Of a DNA stretch of 64,000 nt, positions 10,950 to 24,390 are shown one piece after another. The position numbers were made by a program, and so were the translations under genes. The stretch comes from Epiperipatus broadwayi (taxonomy: Eukaryota; Onychophora; Udeonychophora; Euonychophora; Peripatidae). The notes beneath the pieces were generated by a model that was not told the DNA's origin, did no database searches, and worked only from the letters and a program-made list of their open reading frames with translations. Where the stretch lies: positions 25,783,401 to 25,847,400 of the forward strand of contig JAQFVV010000001.1 of assembly GCA_028023455.1 (NCBI GenBank). Direction: 5' to 3'. Each line of letters begins with the position of its first letter. Positions within the stretch are counted from its first letter, which is position 1.

Positions 10950-13900
10950 CATAAAATTCTTTTCTTATATCAGCATTAGAAATGTTATAGCTATATACCA
11001 AAACGAAACACGATTAAAGTCAGTTTTTTTATTTTGATGATAAACGTTATTAAATTTAAAACTTCCAACAGTTCTATAATTATTAAACGCTTGATTATGT
11101 AACTGAATATTTTATCATATTTTTATAGCAAATAGTTCAATATAATTATCAATAACAAAAAGAAAAAATCTTGGTCCCTGTTATGCTTTAATCAACAGGT
11201 TATAATTTGTTTATTTTTAAATTTTCATAGTTTATAAAGTTCAATTTCAATGGATATATAGTGATATTCTTTCGTTTCAGTTTTTTTTTTTTACACATAT
11301 AGATCAAATTCATAACTTATAGTCTATGTATATTTACTGTCCAATAATTCTTTCTTTCAAAATGCTGAAAACTTTTTGCCCAAATACAATTTTAAATTAA
11401 CTGTCTTGCCATCCTTAGCGAATAAATAAATGAAAATCTCACGTATAATCTTCTCGATACATATTTTTAACTTTCCAGCCATTAAAGAACAACAACAAAA
11501 AAAAAACAAACATTGTTATTGTTGTTATGGTTACATTGTAATCATCAGGTTTTCTCTTCCCCTTTTTATTACAATTCTAAGTTATAAAATCGTTTTTTTT
11601 ATAAAGTTTTCTCAATTGTTCTGTCAAATTTGTTATTTTAAAATATTAATAAAATTAAATTTAACAACAAATTTATGATTTTGTTTTAAGCATTTCCAGT
11701 TCATTAAACTACAATATAGATTTGATTCATACTGTTATATATCATTAATTCGTGATTTCAATAGATGTATTACTTTTATAAATCAACACATCCATGTATA
11801 TATTTATGTTTAATGCATTTAATGATAAGGAGAAGTATGAGACTTATAGCCATTCTTACAATATATATATATATATATATGTTTTTGCAAACTTTTAGTT
11901 TTCAATTTTTAATTCTAACTTTTATTTAATAACTTTTTATTTGCTGAACATTTATACTTAAATTTTTTAAAAAAAATTATGTAATGGCATGTGTGCCCAT
12001 TACAATAATAATCATCTGAATTCACATATTTAACTTCTAATCTATTACTCACAATAAAAAGTAATGCTGGGATACTAATACATGTTGATCATCATCAATG
12101 CCCTTATTACTTACTATATAATATCATAAATTAATTTCTAAACTAAAAAAAGAAAGTGCAGTGAATAGTCTTTAAAGATTATACCTTTGCACCATTTAAA
12201 GATCTATCTGAATGTTTAAACACAATTATAAATGTCTATATATAAAGAGATTAACCATTATTACTCTTTAGAGGTAGCTCAAGATCCAAGACATTAGGAA
12301 CTGTTATTGTGTATAAGAGAAAGTAAAATGTTTAAGCTTACTTTCTAATAATTAAAATAGTATTATTGAGATAATTTACAGAATCCTTTAAAATACTATT
12401 TTATTATGAAATCAAGTCATATACACTACCAGTTTATAGAACAGATAACAGAAGGAATAAAGACATTAAACTATAATTTTTTAACAATTATTTAATAAAT
12501 CAACTAATAAATAATAAAAAAATGCAATAAATAGTATGATATGATATTTCTAACTCTCATACATTTTATAAAAAAATATCATTTTTATAGAAAATATAAG
12601 TAACCATTTATCAACTTTTATTTTCATTAAGTTATTTCATTTTTAATAACTAAATCTTGAAAACAACTTTTAACAATAAGAGATAAAGAAATGGTACATT
12701 AACTAAAAACCTTTTTTTATAAATTTGGAGAAAAAAAATCAAATGAAAAAAGACATGTTTTAAAAGAACATGTTAAATCAAAAAAATTATTCATTATTAG
12801 CAAATATTATTTATATAAAAAAATTATCTTAAGTGCCGGTATAATGTGCACATCAAAATATTTTTTACCATGGATTTTCTTTTGAGTTATTCTTTGTTAG
12901 CTATAATTTTCAGTTTTCTTTCTTGTTAGCTCCCATTGTAAACTTCTTCATTCACACATTTTCAGGGTACTGTACACAGTCAAATTTCTCAATTTTTGGA
13001 GAATATTTTAGGCTTCTACATGGAATAAATTTATCATTTTTTACTAATTTCCAGATCAGGCTAACACATGATGGAAAAGACAACTATGCTCTTGAATAGA
13101 GACAAGACTTGTTAAAGATTACTTCAGAATTATATTTTATTTTATATTTTCTCTAGTGAGCAGGTTTTATGGTTGAGATTTTCTCCTAGACAAGGGTTAG
13201 TACTTTTTTAAATCCATGTTAGAAAACATTTTTCTAAACTAGTAGTAAGACATGTCTTATTTCAACCTGCTAAAACTGTTTCTCATAGTTTATGCCCAGC
13301 TGGACTACTTGTGTCTCTTTACAAGCTTAACCAAGACTAATTTCTATTGTTTCCTTCCACATCTGAATCAAGAATGACTGTTTTTCTTAAGATACTAAAG
13401 TCAACTGATTTACCTTGTCCGCTATCTGATTTTTGGAATAATCTTGTATCCATCCAATCACATTTTGTTTCCTACAGAACCAAATTAAACACTGACCATC
13501 TACTGTTACAAAAGAATTATTTATTATTCCCCTTTTTTATATATAAAAAATTACCCTGTAGTTGATTTTGCTTATTTCAAAAATCAGATAATCTTTTAAT
13601 TACCAGGATTTAAAAACATTGCTTATTGCTTTGAACAGAGATAAAGAGAAAATTAAAAAAAAAAAAAACTCTAATTAATTAAAACAAAATTTAACAAAAA
13701 TATACATCTTTTTTTTTTCATTTAAAAACTTTGTTTATTAACTCTCTTATTATTATTTTTTAAAAATTAAAATTAAAACTTTACTTATTTTCTCTTGGTA
13801 TTTTTTTGCAAAAAATAATAAAACTTGTAAATAATTAAAATTACTTAAGAGAGAGAATAAAAAAAATATTTATTTAATTTTTTCTTTTTTTTTTTTACAA

Positions 13901-14570
13901 ATATTTATAACACATGAAAATGATATTCACATTATTATTTTAAAATGTTTTGAAACTATCATGTCATAATTTAAGAAATGTAGACTTTTAAATAAATGAA
14001 TAGTTGATATTATAAAAAAACCATAAAGGAAGATTAAATTTATCATTTTCCCATCAATTAATGCATTTTAAATTTAAAAAGCTTGCAATATTTGATATGG
14101 CCAGAATTAGCCACTATAATATATATATATATATGCAATAATATTATGATTCGATGACTGTGTTTTTAAAGCAATATACGTAATTATATAACTCAATATT
14201 TGTAAATACAGTAACTAAATAATTAAAAAAATATTTACATATATATATATATTGTAATGATATATATAAATATCATTACATTAATTTAAAATAAAATCTT
14301 AAAGTTCGCAAATAAAAATAAAATCTATTAAAAAAAAAAAAACTAAACGCTAAAATTAAAATGTTTGTTAAACATATATATTCGCACAGATGTTAAACTT
14401 TAAAAATATTTTTTTTCATAAACAAAAAAAAAAGTATTTGAACGTATTTTTTTATAAAAAAAATACAAGATTTAAATATAAAAATGATTTAATAAAGAAA
14501 TAATGTAAGTAAAAATAAAAAAACAGGTATTAATTAATTCCTGTAATCTGTAAATGGAAATGATTGTTTA
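9720..14570. other. Long AT-rich intergenic stretch
   Basis: No recognised gene. It holds TA microsatellites (10,894-10,945; 11,861-11,880; smaller ones near 14,120 and 14,240), many A or T runs, and two patches of higher complexity. One is at 10,610-10,860, where three minus-strand frames are partly open but match nothing I know. The other is at 12,940-13,560, with an open frame at 13,347-13,565 of unknown nature. Both may be old transposon pieces. Confidence 0.45.
10894..10945. repeat. (TA)n microsatellite
   Basis: 52-bp TA run followed by catacata. Confidence 0.95.
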
Positions 14571-14655
14571 TTAATTGAAAAGCAAGCTAGCCTTGGGCTC
14601 TTCTGTAATTAAAAAGTCAGATGAAAATTAGATAAGGAATAAAGAGATTTTAGCT

Positions 14656-14775
14656 TGACCAATGGAAGGAAATAAAGGCCTGGACCATAATGAAAAAATG
14701 AAACAGTGATGTTTTTGTTCGTGGAATCCATAGGAGGACTATAAAAAGAAAAATATTGAGTTCCAGTCAGTTTTC
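14656..14775 (+). promoter_or_regulatory. Candidate core promoter with CCAAT, TATA and initiator
   Basis: CCAAT lies at about 14,660, CTATAAAAAG at about 14,739-14,748, and TTCCAGTCAGT at about 14,760-14,770. The last fits an initiator (TCAGT) roughly 25-30 bases after TATA. The palindrome ACGACAAG-gtgca-CTTGTCGT follows at about 14,797. Local base composition is less AT-rich than around it. A 79-codon open frame starts inside this block. It could drive that frame or be an LTR-type promoter. Function is inferred only from motif spacing. Confidence 0.35.
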
Positions 14776-14995
14776 AAACTTGATTTGGGGAGACAAACGA
14801 CAAGGTGCACTTGTCGTTCTCTCTCACTTATTTAAAAAAAAAAATGAAAAGACTGTGATACCAGAATGGAACCAGCTAATGCCACCTCCAGAACATTATT
14901 TTCCAATGGAGACGTCACGGGAATTAAAAAACAGGAACCTGGACTCTTCTACCATAAGCTATATTGACATGAACTCTAAATTTAAAAATAATTAA
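14756..14995 (+). CDS. Hypothetical small ORF behind the candidate promoter
   Basis: A 79-residue open frame with unusually mixed amino-acid content for this window: WGDKRQGALVVLSHLF, then a lysine-rich stretch, then VIPEWNQLMPPPEHYFPME. It has no signal peptide, membrane segment or motif I recognise, and its ATG overlaps the predicted start region, leaving almost no 5' UTR. It could be part of a first exon, a transposon fragment, or chance. I do not recognise it. Confidence 0.2.
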   Translation: MSSSQFSNLIWGDKRQGALVVLSHLFKKKNEKTVIPEWNQLMPPPEHYFPMETSRELKNRNLDSSTISYIDMNSKFKNN

Positions 14996-15229
14996 GAACT
15001 TTCATTCAAGCTTATGAACTTCTATCTGACTTTTAAGTTTAAAATCAATTGATAATGTGTAATTTTATATATGTTTGTGTTTGATAAAAAAATCATTTCC
15101 ATTTATTATTTTATTTGTATTAATATTTATTGTTTAAATTTTAAATGAGGGAAGTTAAGGTTGGGTATAGACATTGCATAGATTCATTAGCAGTTAATAA
15201 TGTTGTGGTTTTCACATTTGATTAGAATA

Positions 15230-15880
15230 TATAGGTCAACGATGTCACTGCAAGCATCTTACGATGAATGCTATTGGGTTTTGTGTATTCCCTATGCAAT
15301 TGACATTATCGATGATTTTGTATTTTGATCGGTTGTGTTTATTTTGAAATGTTTTTAACCATGGAATCTGTGCAGCCGATCTATACTCAACATTATAAAA
15401 CAAATTATATAAAATTCATCTGTGCGAATGTACTTAAATGTTAAATTTAAGTCGGGCGTGAATGGCTATATAGTTTTGTAAAGTTATATTAAGGGAGGGT
15501 AATCTTAGGTTATTCGTTTCGTAGTTGAATTGGTTCAATGGATTGGATATATTTGTGTAATTAGTAGATGTAGTATGAGATCCGCTACAGGCAGGATTGC
15601 ATATATACGCCACACCTTCTGTTTGCCTATGGATGGGTTTGTAAGACAGCAAAGAACCGCAATCCATTCCTATGGAGTTTTATGTTTATTGTTCTACTCA
15701 CCAACAGATGTAGCATTCCTGTTGGTGGAGAGACAATGTCTTCTCTAACTCTACTTACTGTTCAGACATACATTCCTGACAGTATAGTATTTTGTGTTGT
15801 CATATTTTCATGCTACATTGAATACATAAATGTATCAGATGGATTGACACCAGTTTGACTGTGAACTTTTTGGCCTAAGG
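15230..15880. other. Unassigned GC-richer island
   Basis: This stretch has clearly more balanced base composition than its surroundings and no long homopolymers. A + strand frame without an early ATG runs from about 15,572 to 15,855 and contains a plausible hydrophobic segment (PDSIVFCVVIFSCYIEYI). The 18-mer ATCCGCTACAGGCAGGAT at 15,580-15,597 is, on the minus strand, ATCCTGC-nnn-TAGCGGAT, the same pattern as the short repeat at 42.26-42.40 kb. CACCAACAG...CCTGTTGGTG near 15,700-15,730 forms a hairpin. It may be an old SINE or transposon. Confidence 0.3.
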
Positions 15881-16319
15881 TTAAATAAGGGATAGAATTT
15901 TTTTTTCAAATACAATCTATATAGTCTATTCATACTTGACTCTCTAAATAAATATTAAACTCATTATTGAAATCTATTCAAATGTAAAATTAAAGATTAA
16001 TATAAACATCTAAAATGTTAAACTTATTCCTCAAATTAGAATGATTTGATATGTGCATAAATAAATATTTTTATGTATTAATTTCTGGCAGTGGCTTTTA
16101 TTTTTTTTAATATTTGAGATATAAAGTTATATTTTATAATCTCTGCTGTTCCACTGAGCTAGTGACTTGGGCTAACGATCTAAATATTTAAAAAAAAGTG
16201 GAATCTTAACAGCACGTATCTGCCTACTCTATAAATTTTTCTAGGTTTAAATGCCTAGATGGCGCCCTGTAGAGCAGATATCGTAGTTTGCGGTTAAATT
16301 CGATCTTCACTTGCATTTG

Positions 16320-16511
16320 GATCGTTATAATATATATATATAGAGAGAGAGCACTGAATTTATTATATATATGTATATTAAGCACTGGAGGTAAACTATT
16401 ATATATATATGAACTGGGATTTATGTCCATTTTGATCTGGTATATTTTTCAAATTAGCTGAAGATGATCCTAGATTTGGCCACTATCTAGAATATATATA
16501 TTAAGCACTGA

Positions 16512-16556
<45 letters not shown>

Positions 16557-16580
16557 GCACTGATGGTAATCTATTATTTT
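16320..16580. repeat. AT-microsatellite cluster with repeated 'taagcactg' linker
   Basis: Three or four AT runs are separated by nearly the same short linker, attaagcactg followed by R-W-GGTAA-W-CTATT or aattta, at about 16,350, 16,378, 16,501 and 16,553. The longest AT run is 16,511-16,552. The block looks like repeated duplication of a linker-plus-AT unit. Confidence 0.7.
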
Positions 16581-19409
16581 AATCAAATATTTTTTCCCTT
16601 AATTTTAATATAGTAGTAATGGAAAACTATTCAGAAAAGTTTAAAATTTTAATAAAAAATAATATCTAAGCATTGCTTTCGATTAGGTCAATCATAATTA
16701 TAGAAATACAATAAAATATATAAATAAAAATAAATATATACATTAAAATTAAGTATATTCTATTATATATATATATATTACAATACATTAAATATTTAAA
16801 TAAAGATAAATTTTAATGTAAGAAAATAATCACTTAACCAATGTCCTTTGTGTGTAACACTAAATAATAACCATACAATTAAATAAACCAAATATACACT
16901 ATTAATTATGTATTAATAATTGTGTAAATCTTTCAATTAAAACCATGTTTATAACAATACCAACTATAAAAATCATACCCATAAATGCAAACAAGCCAAA
17001 ATCTCAAAACACAAAAGAAAGAAATAACAATAAATATGAAATGTGTTTGTTTATTAATCCAGTATAAAATTTTTACAAATATCAAAATGACGTCAACAAT
17101 GCATATAAAAGTGTGAACTTAAACCAATACATTAAAAAATTAAATATGATGTAATATAGAATAATCATACTTTTAGAAGTGATATAATATAGATATGAAT
17201 ATTTTTACTTTTTTAATTGAGATTTAAACTTATTATCAGCCAGTTAACATAGATTCAATTAAAATTTAATTTCAAAATAGTCATTTGAAAACATATATTG
17301 GCAGCCATTGGTAAAATAAAATATGTCCAGAGAAAAAAAATAACAATGGAAGGGAAGTAATAGGAAAAAACCAAGACAATCTTTAAATAGAGATTTATAC
17401 ATTTATCTAATTTTTGGAGAAGTTCATCTGCAGGGAAAAGACAAGATCTGGGAGATGAAAATTAATGCATCAACTTAAACTAGCTATGGATAGGAAAATA
17501 TATAAATTACCATAAAAATGAGTATTTTACCTTTATTCATGAATGTAATTACATTATTGTTATAATTAATATATAAATTATCTCATTTTTTTCCAACTGA
17601 GCAGCACAAGTTCAAAAAGAACTTAGAAGACAGTTTATTATATTATAAGCTCTTTCGTTGTATAATATATTTTACCATAATTTTTTACCTAATATATATA
17701 ATAAATTAAAGTTTTTTATTAACTGTAGGTAATATTAAAATCTTTCTTACTCTCTTTTTTTAAATTTCCTCAACATAGATCAGGCAGCTACACTCTTAGT
17801 TTAATAGGTGATTTCCTTCTTACTCTTAGTACACATTATCTAATAATATTCTGAGAAAATCGTTGGGTCAGGGATTTTTTTTCTAGTATTCAACCAATAA
17901 TATTTATTAATAGAAAAAATAGGATAAAAATACAAATAACTCAATAGACTTAAATACATTATAAAACTTACATATTTATTATGAACTTTCCAAAGCATCC
18001 TGACTTTTAATTATATTTTTACTCAATAGTTTCATGTAAATGCAATGACAATAATAATTGTATTCTATAATATTACATCTCTAAAGATTAATTTCAGGCT
18101 TTACTTCATTCACACTTCAAATTATTCTTTCAAATTGGTTATTTACTACTCAGATGATGGCACTAAATGTTTATGGTGAATTTGAATTATTAAAATGATA
18201 ATATGTATGCTGTGCACTGTTAGCAGCAAGTAAATAATTTACAAAGGCAGAACTGAGATGGCAAACTAATAGTTTAATTTAAACAACCTATGACCATATT
18301 TACAAATGTATGTAGCCTATTTAAGGTGCATTAAAATAATAAAAGGTCATGATGTCCTGCATATAATAAACTTTAATCCTGCTTTTGGACTTACAGAGGC
18401 AGGAATCTTTGAATTACATTAATACCAGAACATATAGACCCGGTTTGGGGGATTTATATACTCCTCAAGACTTGTGGAATCTTTACAACTTTACCAAATA
18501 TAGCATTTGTTACATACTTTATTATATATGGTGTTGTTTTTTATATACACATAGTATTTTTTACACACTTCACCATATATAGCATTTTTTACAGTGTTCT
18601 TACCTTATAAGGCCAACTATGCAACTGTATGACCTAACAACATTGCTACACATTTATAGTTACATAGTAATTTACATAATTATTATATATATATAATTAT
18701 ATCATACAATCATTATACAAAATTCTTGTACAAAGTTATTTTTATTCTACACAATTATTGGTACTCATCGTTTAGACAGGTCAGTCACTTGGTAGTGTTA
18801 TTTCTCTGCAAAATCACAAAAATATACCATTTAGTGGCCACCTCCAGCTATTTTACATCCAGGACATGGCATTATTTTTCTGCAAAAACACAGAAATATG
18901 CCATTATTTGCTTGATTTTCATGCAGATAACAGTGGCTATGTACGTACACTGTTACGCAGTTTATCTGTATGCTATTAAAACTTTAATACAATATGAGTT
19001 GAGGGTAGCTGTACTTTAAATTACCATAACTCTTTAAATATTGTCTTTCAAATAATAATCTTACAAGTAAATTGACACAGTATTGTGTCCTACAAATTGT
19101 TATCCTGTCCACATGCTTCCCTACACATTTTTGAAGGGTGAAAAAATTTGGAAAGTGTATTTGAGAATAAACTTGATGCATGATAATGTGTTTATGCACA
19201 TTTTGTGTGAGAATCTCTGTGATACTAAAAAAATGGCTCAATTTATTCTGTAGTATTTAAAGTTTTGGCAATTGCCTGTGACTAAATACATTCTGATACA
19301 TTGCCAAATATGTGTTTGTGGAGCAAGGATAAAACAGGAGGATTTGCAGTTCAGGTGCAAGTCTACCTCATGTAGACATAAATGTTTGATCCACAAGCAA
19401 ATGTGGAAG

Positions 19410-19890
19410 AATACTGTTACTAAATAATGTTCGATCATAATTAGTTTTCTGGTTTGAAAATAAGTTTAAAAGTAATTTAGTAATAAAATGATCCCATTTT
19501 ACCACATAATGTTCGATCATTATATTTTTTTAAATTCGTTTTGAAAATGTAAAAGAATGGCAGTCCAAAAAAAATGGTTTGAAAATGAGTTTAATACCAT
19601 TATCAAATAATGTTTGATTGTAATTAGTTTTGGTTTGAAAATGAGTTTAAAAGTAATTTAAAAACAAAAGGATCCCATTTTACCAATTAATGTTCGTTCA
19701 GAAATTGTTTTAAATTAGCTTTCAAAATGTAAAAGAATTTCAATCTGAAAAAATTGTTTGAAAATGAATTTAATACCGTTACTGAATAATGTTCAGTTGT
19801 AATTAGTTTTAAAAATTTAAAAGAATTGCAGTCGAAAAAAATGCACCAAATAATGTTTGATGTAAATTGTTTTAAATTAGTTTGCAAAAT
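19410..19890. repeat. ~181-bp tandem repeat, about 2.5 copies
   Basis: Units starting with aattagtttt at 19,439, 19,622 and 19,801 share the same internal order: ggtttgaaaatragttt, aaaagtaattta, gatcccattttacca, taatgttcg, ttgaaaatgtaaaagaat, then gtttga. The period is about 179-183 bp, with a partial unit on the left ending at 19,438 and a truncated third on the right. Within each unit a half-length similarity (taatgtt-cga-t and gtttgaaaat recurring) suggests an older ~90-bp ancestor. Small open frames in it are by-products. Confidence 0.8.
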
Positions 19891-21257
19891 GTCTACCCAG
19901 AATAGTTATAATAGTGTGTTTTTAACAGATAAGAATGTCACCAAGCAGCTGCCCTGTCTAAATGATGAATACCCAATGGTTATACATTTATTATTGCACA
20001 CACGTGTATATATATATTCATTGCTTGACTTCAACAATGCAATGTAATTAAAATGTTCTTACTCAATATCTTTGTTATTGAATTATTTAAAATCATTTAA
20101 TACAGTATGATTTATTTTATTTTCTAGTTACTATTAGCAGCCATTCTTTAAAAAATGCGACTATTTTATAAAATAAATAAATATATATATAACAAGATTA
20201 AAAATGAACTTTGAAATAACGTTACAATGATTCTTTAGTTTATTTAGGTGATATCTTGAGATACTGTCTTTTAACTTTTAAAACTTTTTTTCTGAAATTT
20301 TTTTACATCTTGCCTAATTATAGATCTCCTTTATTTTTCAATTCTCATTTATATTTTCTCATTGGAAGCAATTAATATTGTGTCTCTTTATAATATTTTT
20401 GAGATAAATCACCCAAATTGAATATATGGACTTGGCAGTAAACTCATCTATTTTAGTGTATGAATATTTTAGAAAATGTTCAGAATATACATATGCATAT
20501 ATGTACTGTTATAGAGATTTTTTAATTTAGGCAAAAATATTTTAAATAGAATGTGTTGAAATCATACAGATTGACATTCACTTGATACAAATTACATCTT
20601 CCATAGAAATATTTTTTAATCTCCGCTGTAAGGTTTCGAATTGATTATAATACAAACAGCATTGCAAATGTGAATATGATTTGCAAATATGAGATTATTA
20701 TATTCATTCATATATATATGTGTGTGTGTGTGTATGTGTAATAAAAATAATCAGAATCATATTAAAATGGGCCATAGATCATAAAATTCTAAGAATTACT
20801 ATCTAGTATGTAAAATAAATTTTTTCAGTTATATAGATTAAATATTATATAACTTTTCTTTTACTATATTTTTAAATATAATCAAATTCTGTAATCTTAT
20901 ATAAACAATGAAATATTATCATCACCGTCGCCATGCATTTTAATATCCATTGATAATGATATAACTATCTTATTCTTTTTATATACGACAACATAATAAA
21001 AAATATAGTTTTAATATTTTTAAAAACAAAATATTTAACTATTATTTATTAAATATATTTAACTATTTATTTTTACATCTATTATTACCAATTTTATTTC
21101 TTATTATAAACGCATGTATTGATAAAAAATATAAATATGAAAAATTAATAATGATTATAAAATAGTATTTCTATTTTGAAACATTAAAAAAATATGTAAT
21201 GTGTATGAAACATTAAGAAATAAATGCTAACAATAAATGTATTATTATTTTATTTAG

Positions 21258-21434
21258 TTCATTGAAGAAGATTTTGAGGCGGATGCTACGAACAAAAATT
21301 GTACAGTGATATTTAGAAAATTTGAAAACTCAAATGAGGCTTCAAAATCAATTCGTGATATTAAGAAAAGTAATACAAAAGTTATAATTGCAATTTTTAA
21401 TGATTCTGAGTATGGGATAATGCTAATGTGTAAA
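21258..21434 (+). CDS. GABA-B-type receptor exon (ligand-binding domain, part 1)
   Basis: This is the first receptor exon visible here, bounded by ttatttag acceptor and gtaagt donor. Its 177 bases give 59 codons in phase 0 at both ends. It encodes part of the extracellular Venus-flytrap domain of a metabotropic GABA-B receptor, the class C G-protein-coupled receptor for GABA at the plasma membrane. The segment KVIIAIFNDSEYGIMLMCK corresponds to the 'IRIILGQFD..MAAKVFCCA' region of animal GABA-B subunits: a beta strand, then a helix ending in cysteine. One N-glycosylation sequon (NCT) is present. Upstream exons with the signal peptide and first lobe were not found. Identity comes from reading this exon with the five that follow. 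Confidence 0.85.
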
Positions 21435-21510
21435 GTAAGTTGCAAAATTAATGAAGTTTTAATTCAGCAATGAATTTCCAGTTATAACTTATTTTTCATT
21501 TATTCTTTAG

Positions 21511-21720
21511 GCTTTTAAAGAAAATTTTTATGGTAAACGTTATCAGTGGCTTATTGTAGCAAACGATAATAAATATTGGTACACCACAAATAGAACCATG
21601 TTAGATATTAACTGCACTGATTGGGAACTTCAACGCGTTCTTGCTTACTCTATTTACATAGAACGTGCATTAGTTTTTGAAGATACAAAATTACTGGAAG
21701 TAAAGTCCGAATCCGGATTG
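21511..21720 (+). CDS. GABA-B-type receptor exon (ligand-binding domain, part 2)
   Basis: A 210-base, phase-0 exon between tctttag and gtaaga, only 76 bp after the previous exon. It begins AFKENFYGKRYQWLIV, closely parallel to the 'YEENMYGSKYQWII' segment of GABA-B subunits. Together with the preceding MCK this is the best family signature in the window. Two sequons (NRT, NCT) are present. The later part (LAYSIYIERALVFED) aligns with the 'MEGYIGVDFEPL' strand of the second lobe. The loop between these is shorter and diverged, so this is not a close copy of a vertebrate subunit. Confidence 0.9.
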
Positions 21721-21815
21721 GTAAGAAATGTTATAAAGTGAGTAATTTTTTGTAAGTAATCAAAACTAGTAAAATGTTAGTATTTTTATAGATCATTTTG
21801 TATTTTATGTTTTAG

Positions 21816-22061
21816 TCTCAAGGGGAATTAAAAACATTAATCTCTGAAAAAATAATGCTAAAATACAATATATCTAACCCCACTCTTCATAAATATGTTT
21901 ATTCAGCTTTTGATGCTGTGTGGGCTATTGGAAAAACAATTGATGATGTGTTGCACAGAATATCAGACGATGAAGAGTTAACAAATTATAATTACGAAAA
22001 CACACAATTAGGCAATAATTTAGCATTGGAAATGAGGTCTACAAAATTTCAAGGGGTTACA
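21816..22061 (+). CDS. GABA-B-type receptor exon (ligand-binding domain, part 3)
   Basis: A 246-base, phase-0 exon (82 codons) with acceptor ttttag and donor gtaagt, 95 bp after the previous exon. HKYVYSAFDAVWAIGKTI matches the conserved helix 'Y(A)YD(A/G)(I/V)WVIAKTL' of GABA-B receptors. NYNYENTQLGNNLALEM matches 'DFNYTDHTLGRIILNAM'. The exon ends STKFQGVT, the start of the strongly conserved F-x-GVTG motif that continues in the next exon. One sequon (NIS) lies near the start. The donor opens an 8.6-kb intron. Confidence 0.95.
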
Positions 22062-22495
22062 GTAAGTATTAAAGTAAAATTAAAATATAGTTGTTTTTAT
22101 AAAATATTTCAAAAAAGTAATCTGAGATATTTTAAAAATCTAAAAAACATATTTTATTTTTATTTTTTATATTTATTACTATTTAATTTTTTATAGCATT
22201 TTAATATTAATATTAATTTAATATATATTTTATAATTGTACATATATTAAAAACCTTGAAGTTTTTTTTTCAGAGTTAAAGCGAATAAATTTACATTTTC
22301 ATTTCATATAAAATCGCTTATTAAATTATAAAAGAAAATAAATCCCGAAAATTAATATTCAATGTCAAGAAATTATCTGAACACCTGTAAGAATTTTTGA
22401 AAATTATTTTAAATACTAATTATTTTTATTTTTAAATATTACACACACACGTATATATACACAAATAAAAAGAGTAAACTCTTTGAATACAAATA

Positions 22496-22587
22496 AAAAG
22501 CACTCTAAATATTGAACAAAGGATCAAGAATAGAATGAATCCATTCATTTTATACTTGATCCTTTGTTTAATATTTAGTGCGCTTTT
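22496..22587. repeat. Palindromic hairpin, ~43-bp arms
   Basis: aaaagcactctaaatatt...aaaggatcaag on the left is mirrored by cttgatccttt...aatatttagtgcgctttt on the right, with aatgaat-cc-attcatt at the centre. A few mismatches separate the arms. It is probably a small MITE or foldback remnant. Confidence 0.8.
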
Positions 22588-24390
22588 AATTCATATCCTA
22601 AGGGTGGGTGATTTATTCCCTTTGTTTATATATTCATTGAGCTATGTTTAATTATATATATATATATAAGTGTGTGTGTGTGTACACTTTAAATTAATGT
22701 GTATTTACCTCACATTTAACCAATGGCTAGCATATCCTTTGGATTTTGAGGTTCCAGGAACAAATATGAAGTCGGACTCTCAGTAAATAAAAAATTAATA
22801 TATAAATAAAATCTTTAATTTTTAATACAAGAAAGAAATATATATAATATTTATTGTTATCTAAATACAAACTATCAGCCGTTTTCCTGTTCATAAATAT
22901 GGTCAAACTGTGAGACATTTGGAAATTTGTTGCCCTTCATTTCAAAAGTAAGCTTTAGTTGCCAATACCAATTCATTGTTGAATAAGGTTTTTTTTTAAA
23001 TTTATTTCAGTTTATCCTATTTATAGCTTCTCTTGTCCACATCATTCTAGAAAAGTTCTGCTTGATTTAGTGCAATGGTATAGTGTGGATTCAAAAGCTA
23101 AAGATTCATGCGCTGATAGAGCTTATAATTTAGTATCCAAAAGACATTGAATTTCTCTAGTGTTAAATTAATTGTTATATGTTTTACTATAGCAACTTTT
23201 TTTAAGTCATTCATTTATTTCTTATATATATATATATTTAGGTCTTTTATAATTTTTTGGTATTCATTTTAAGATTTCAACCATTTACATTTTCGTCTCT
23301 TTTACCAATATACACCCCAATTTTATTTTATGTTGTTAATTTTCTCAATGATGTTAATGATATATTTTAGTTTTCTGATCATGAATTTCACTTTCGCTAT
23401 CTGCATGTTTCCCTTCACTTTGCTGCTTCATCGAAATTTCTGTATTATTTTTTTTTAAACATCTAAGTCTTAGATCAATTTATCAAAAAAACTTTTTTAT
23501 ATAATCACACACTCATGTTTTATTTTTATATTAGCATGAATCAAAGCATTTAAATCACTTTACTGAATTATTGTGAAAATAAAATATAGTTTTTTTTTTT
23601 GTTTTGTTTTACAAAAACATCCAGCCAAGTGTAATTCTAAAATAAATTATATCCATTATATTTCCATATATATTTATAATCTGACAAAGGTATTTGTAGG
23701 TGTTAAATTTTTCTAATTCATTATTATCCATTTTTATTTTTTTATTTTTTGAAAAGCCATTAAATATTATTTAAATCTTTTTACCATTCATTTTAAGTTC
23801 TGTTTTATTGCTTTCATCTGATTGCTCATATAGCATAGCCTAAAGTTCTGAGGCATTATTTGCAAAATGAAACACTTATCAGAAAAATTTATAAAATTTG
23901 AATAATCTACTGTTTGTTTATTTTTTAGCTTCTTATTTTTTAATCATAAAACATTTGTTTTAAAACTACTTTAAAACAGTTTTGTAAATTTGGATGCATT
24001 CATCTTTGTCAATATAAATTTAATGACACAATGTAATCTAGTCACTATTGAAAAATTTTGATATTTTTCATATTTTGATGTTACTATGATATTTCAAATC
24101 TATTATCCTTTAAAAATGGCAACTTAAAATTAATTAGATGTTTTCATAAATTCTCTTAATAATTAAATACATTTTTTTTTGCTACAATAATTTGTACATT
24201 CAGCTTGTTCTTTAACAAAATCCTCTGTGACAAATCTTAGTAAAAATCATGTATAAAAGGGATAGATGATATGTTATAATTTCTAATATTGTCTTTTTCA
24301 CTATTATAAATTTCAAATGTGGTACGTTATTATTATTTAGCTACCTAATATTTTCAACAATTTTTTACATATTAATCTGCTTTTTTTCAT

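Noticed and set aside
15572-15855. Possible ligand-gated ion channel M2-M3 fragment
   Set aside because: Resemblance is limited to a loose T-LLT-V pattern and one hydrophobic stretch, and key residues of the family are missing.
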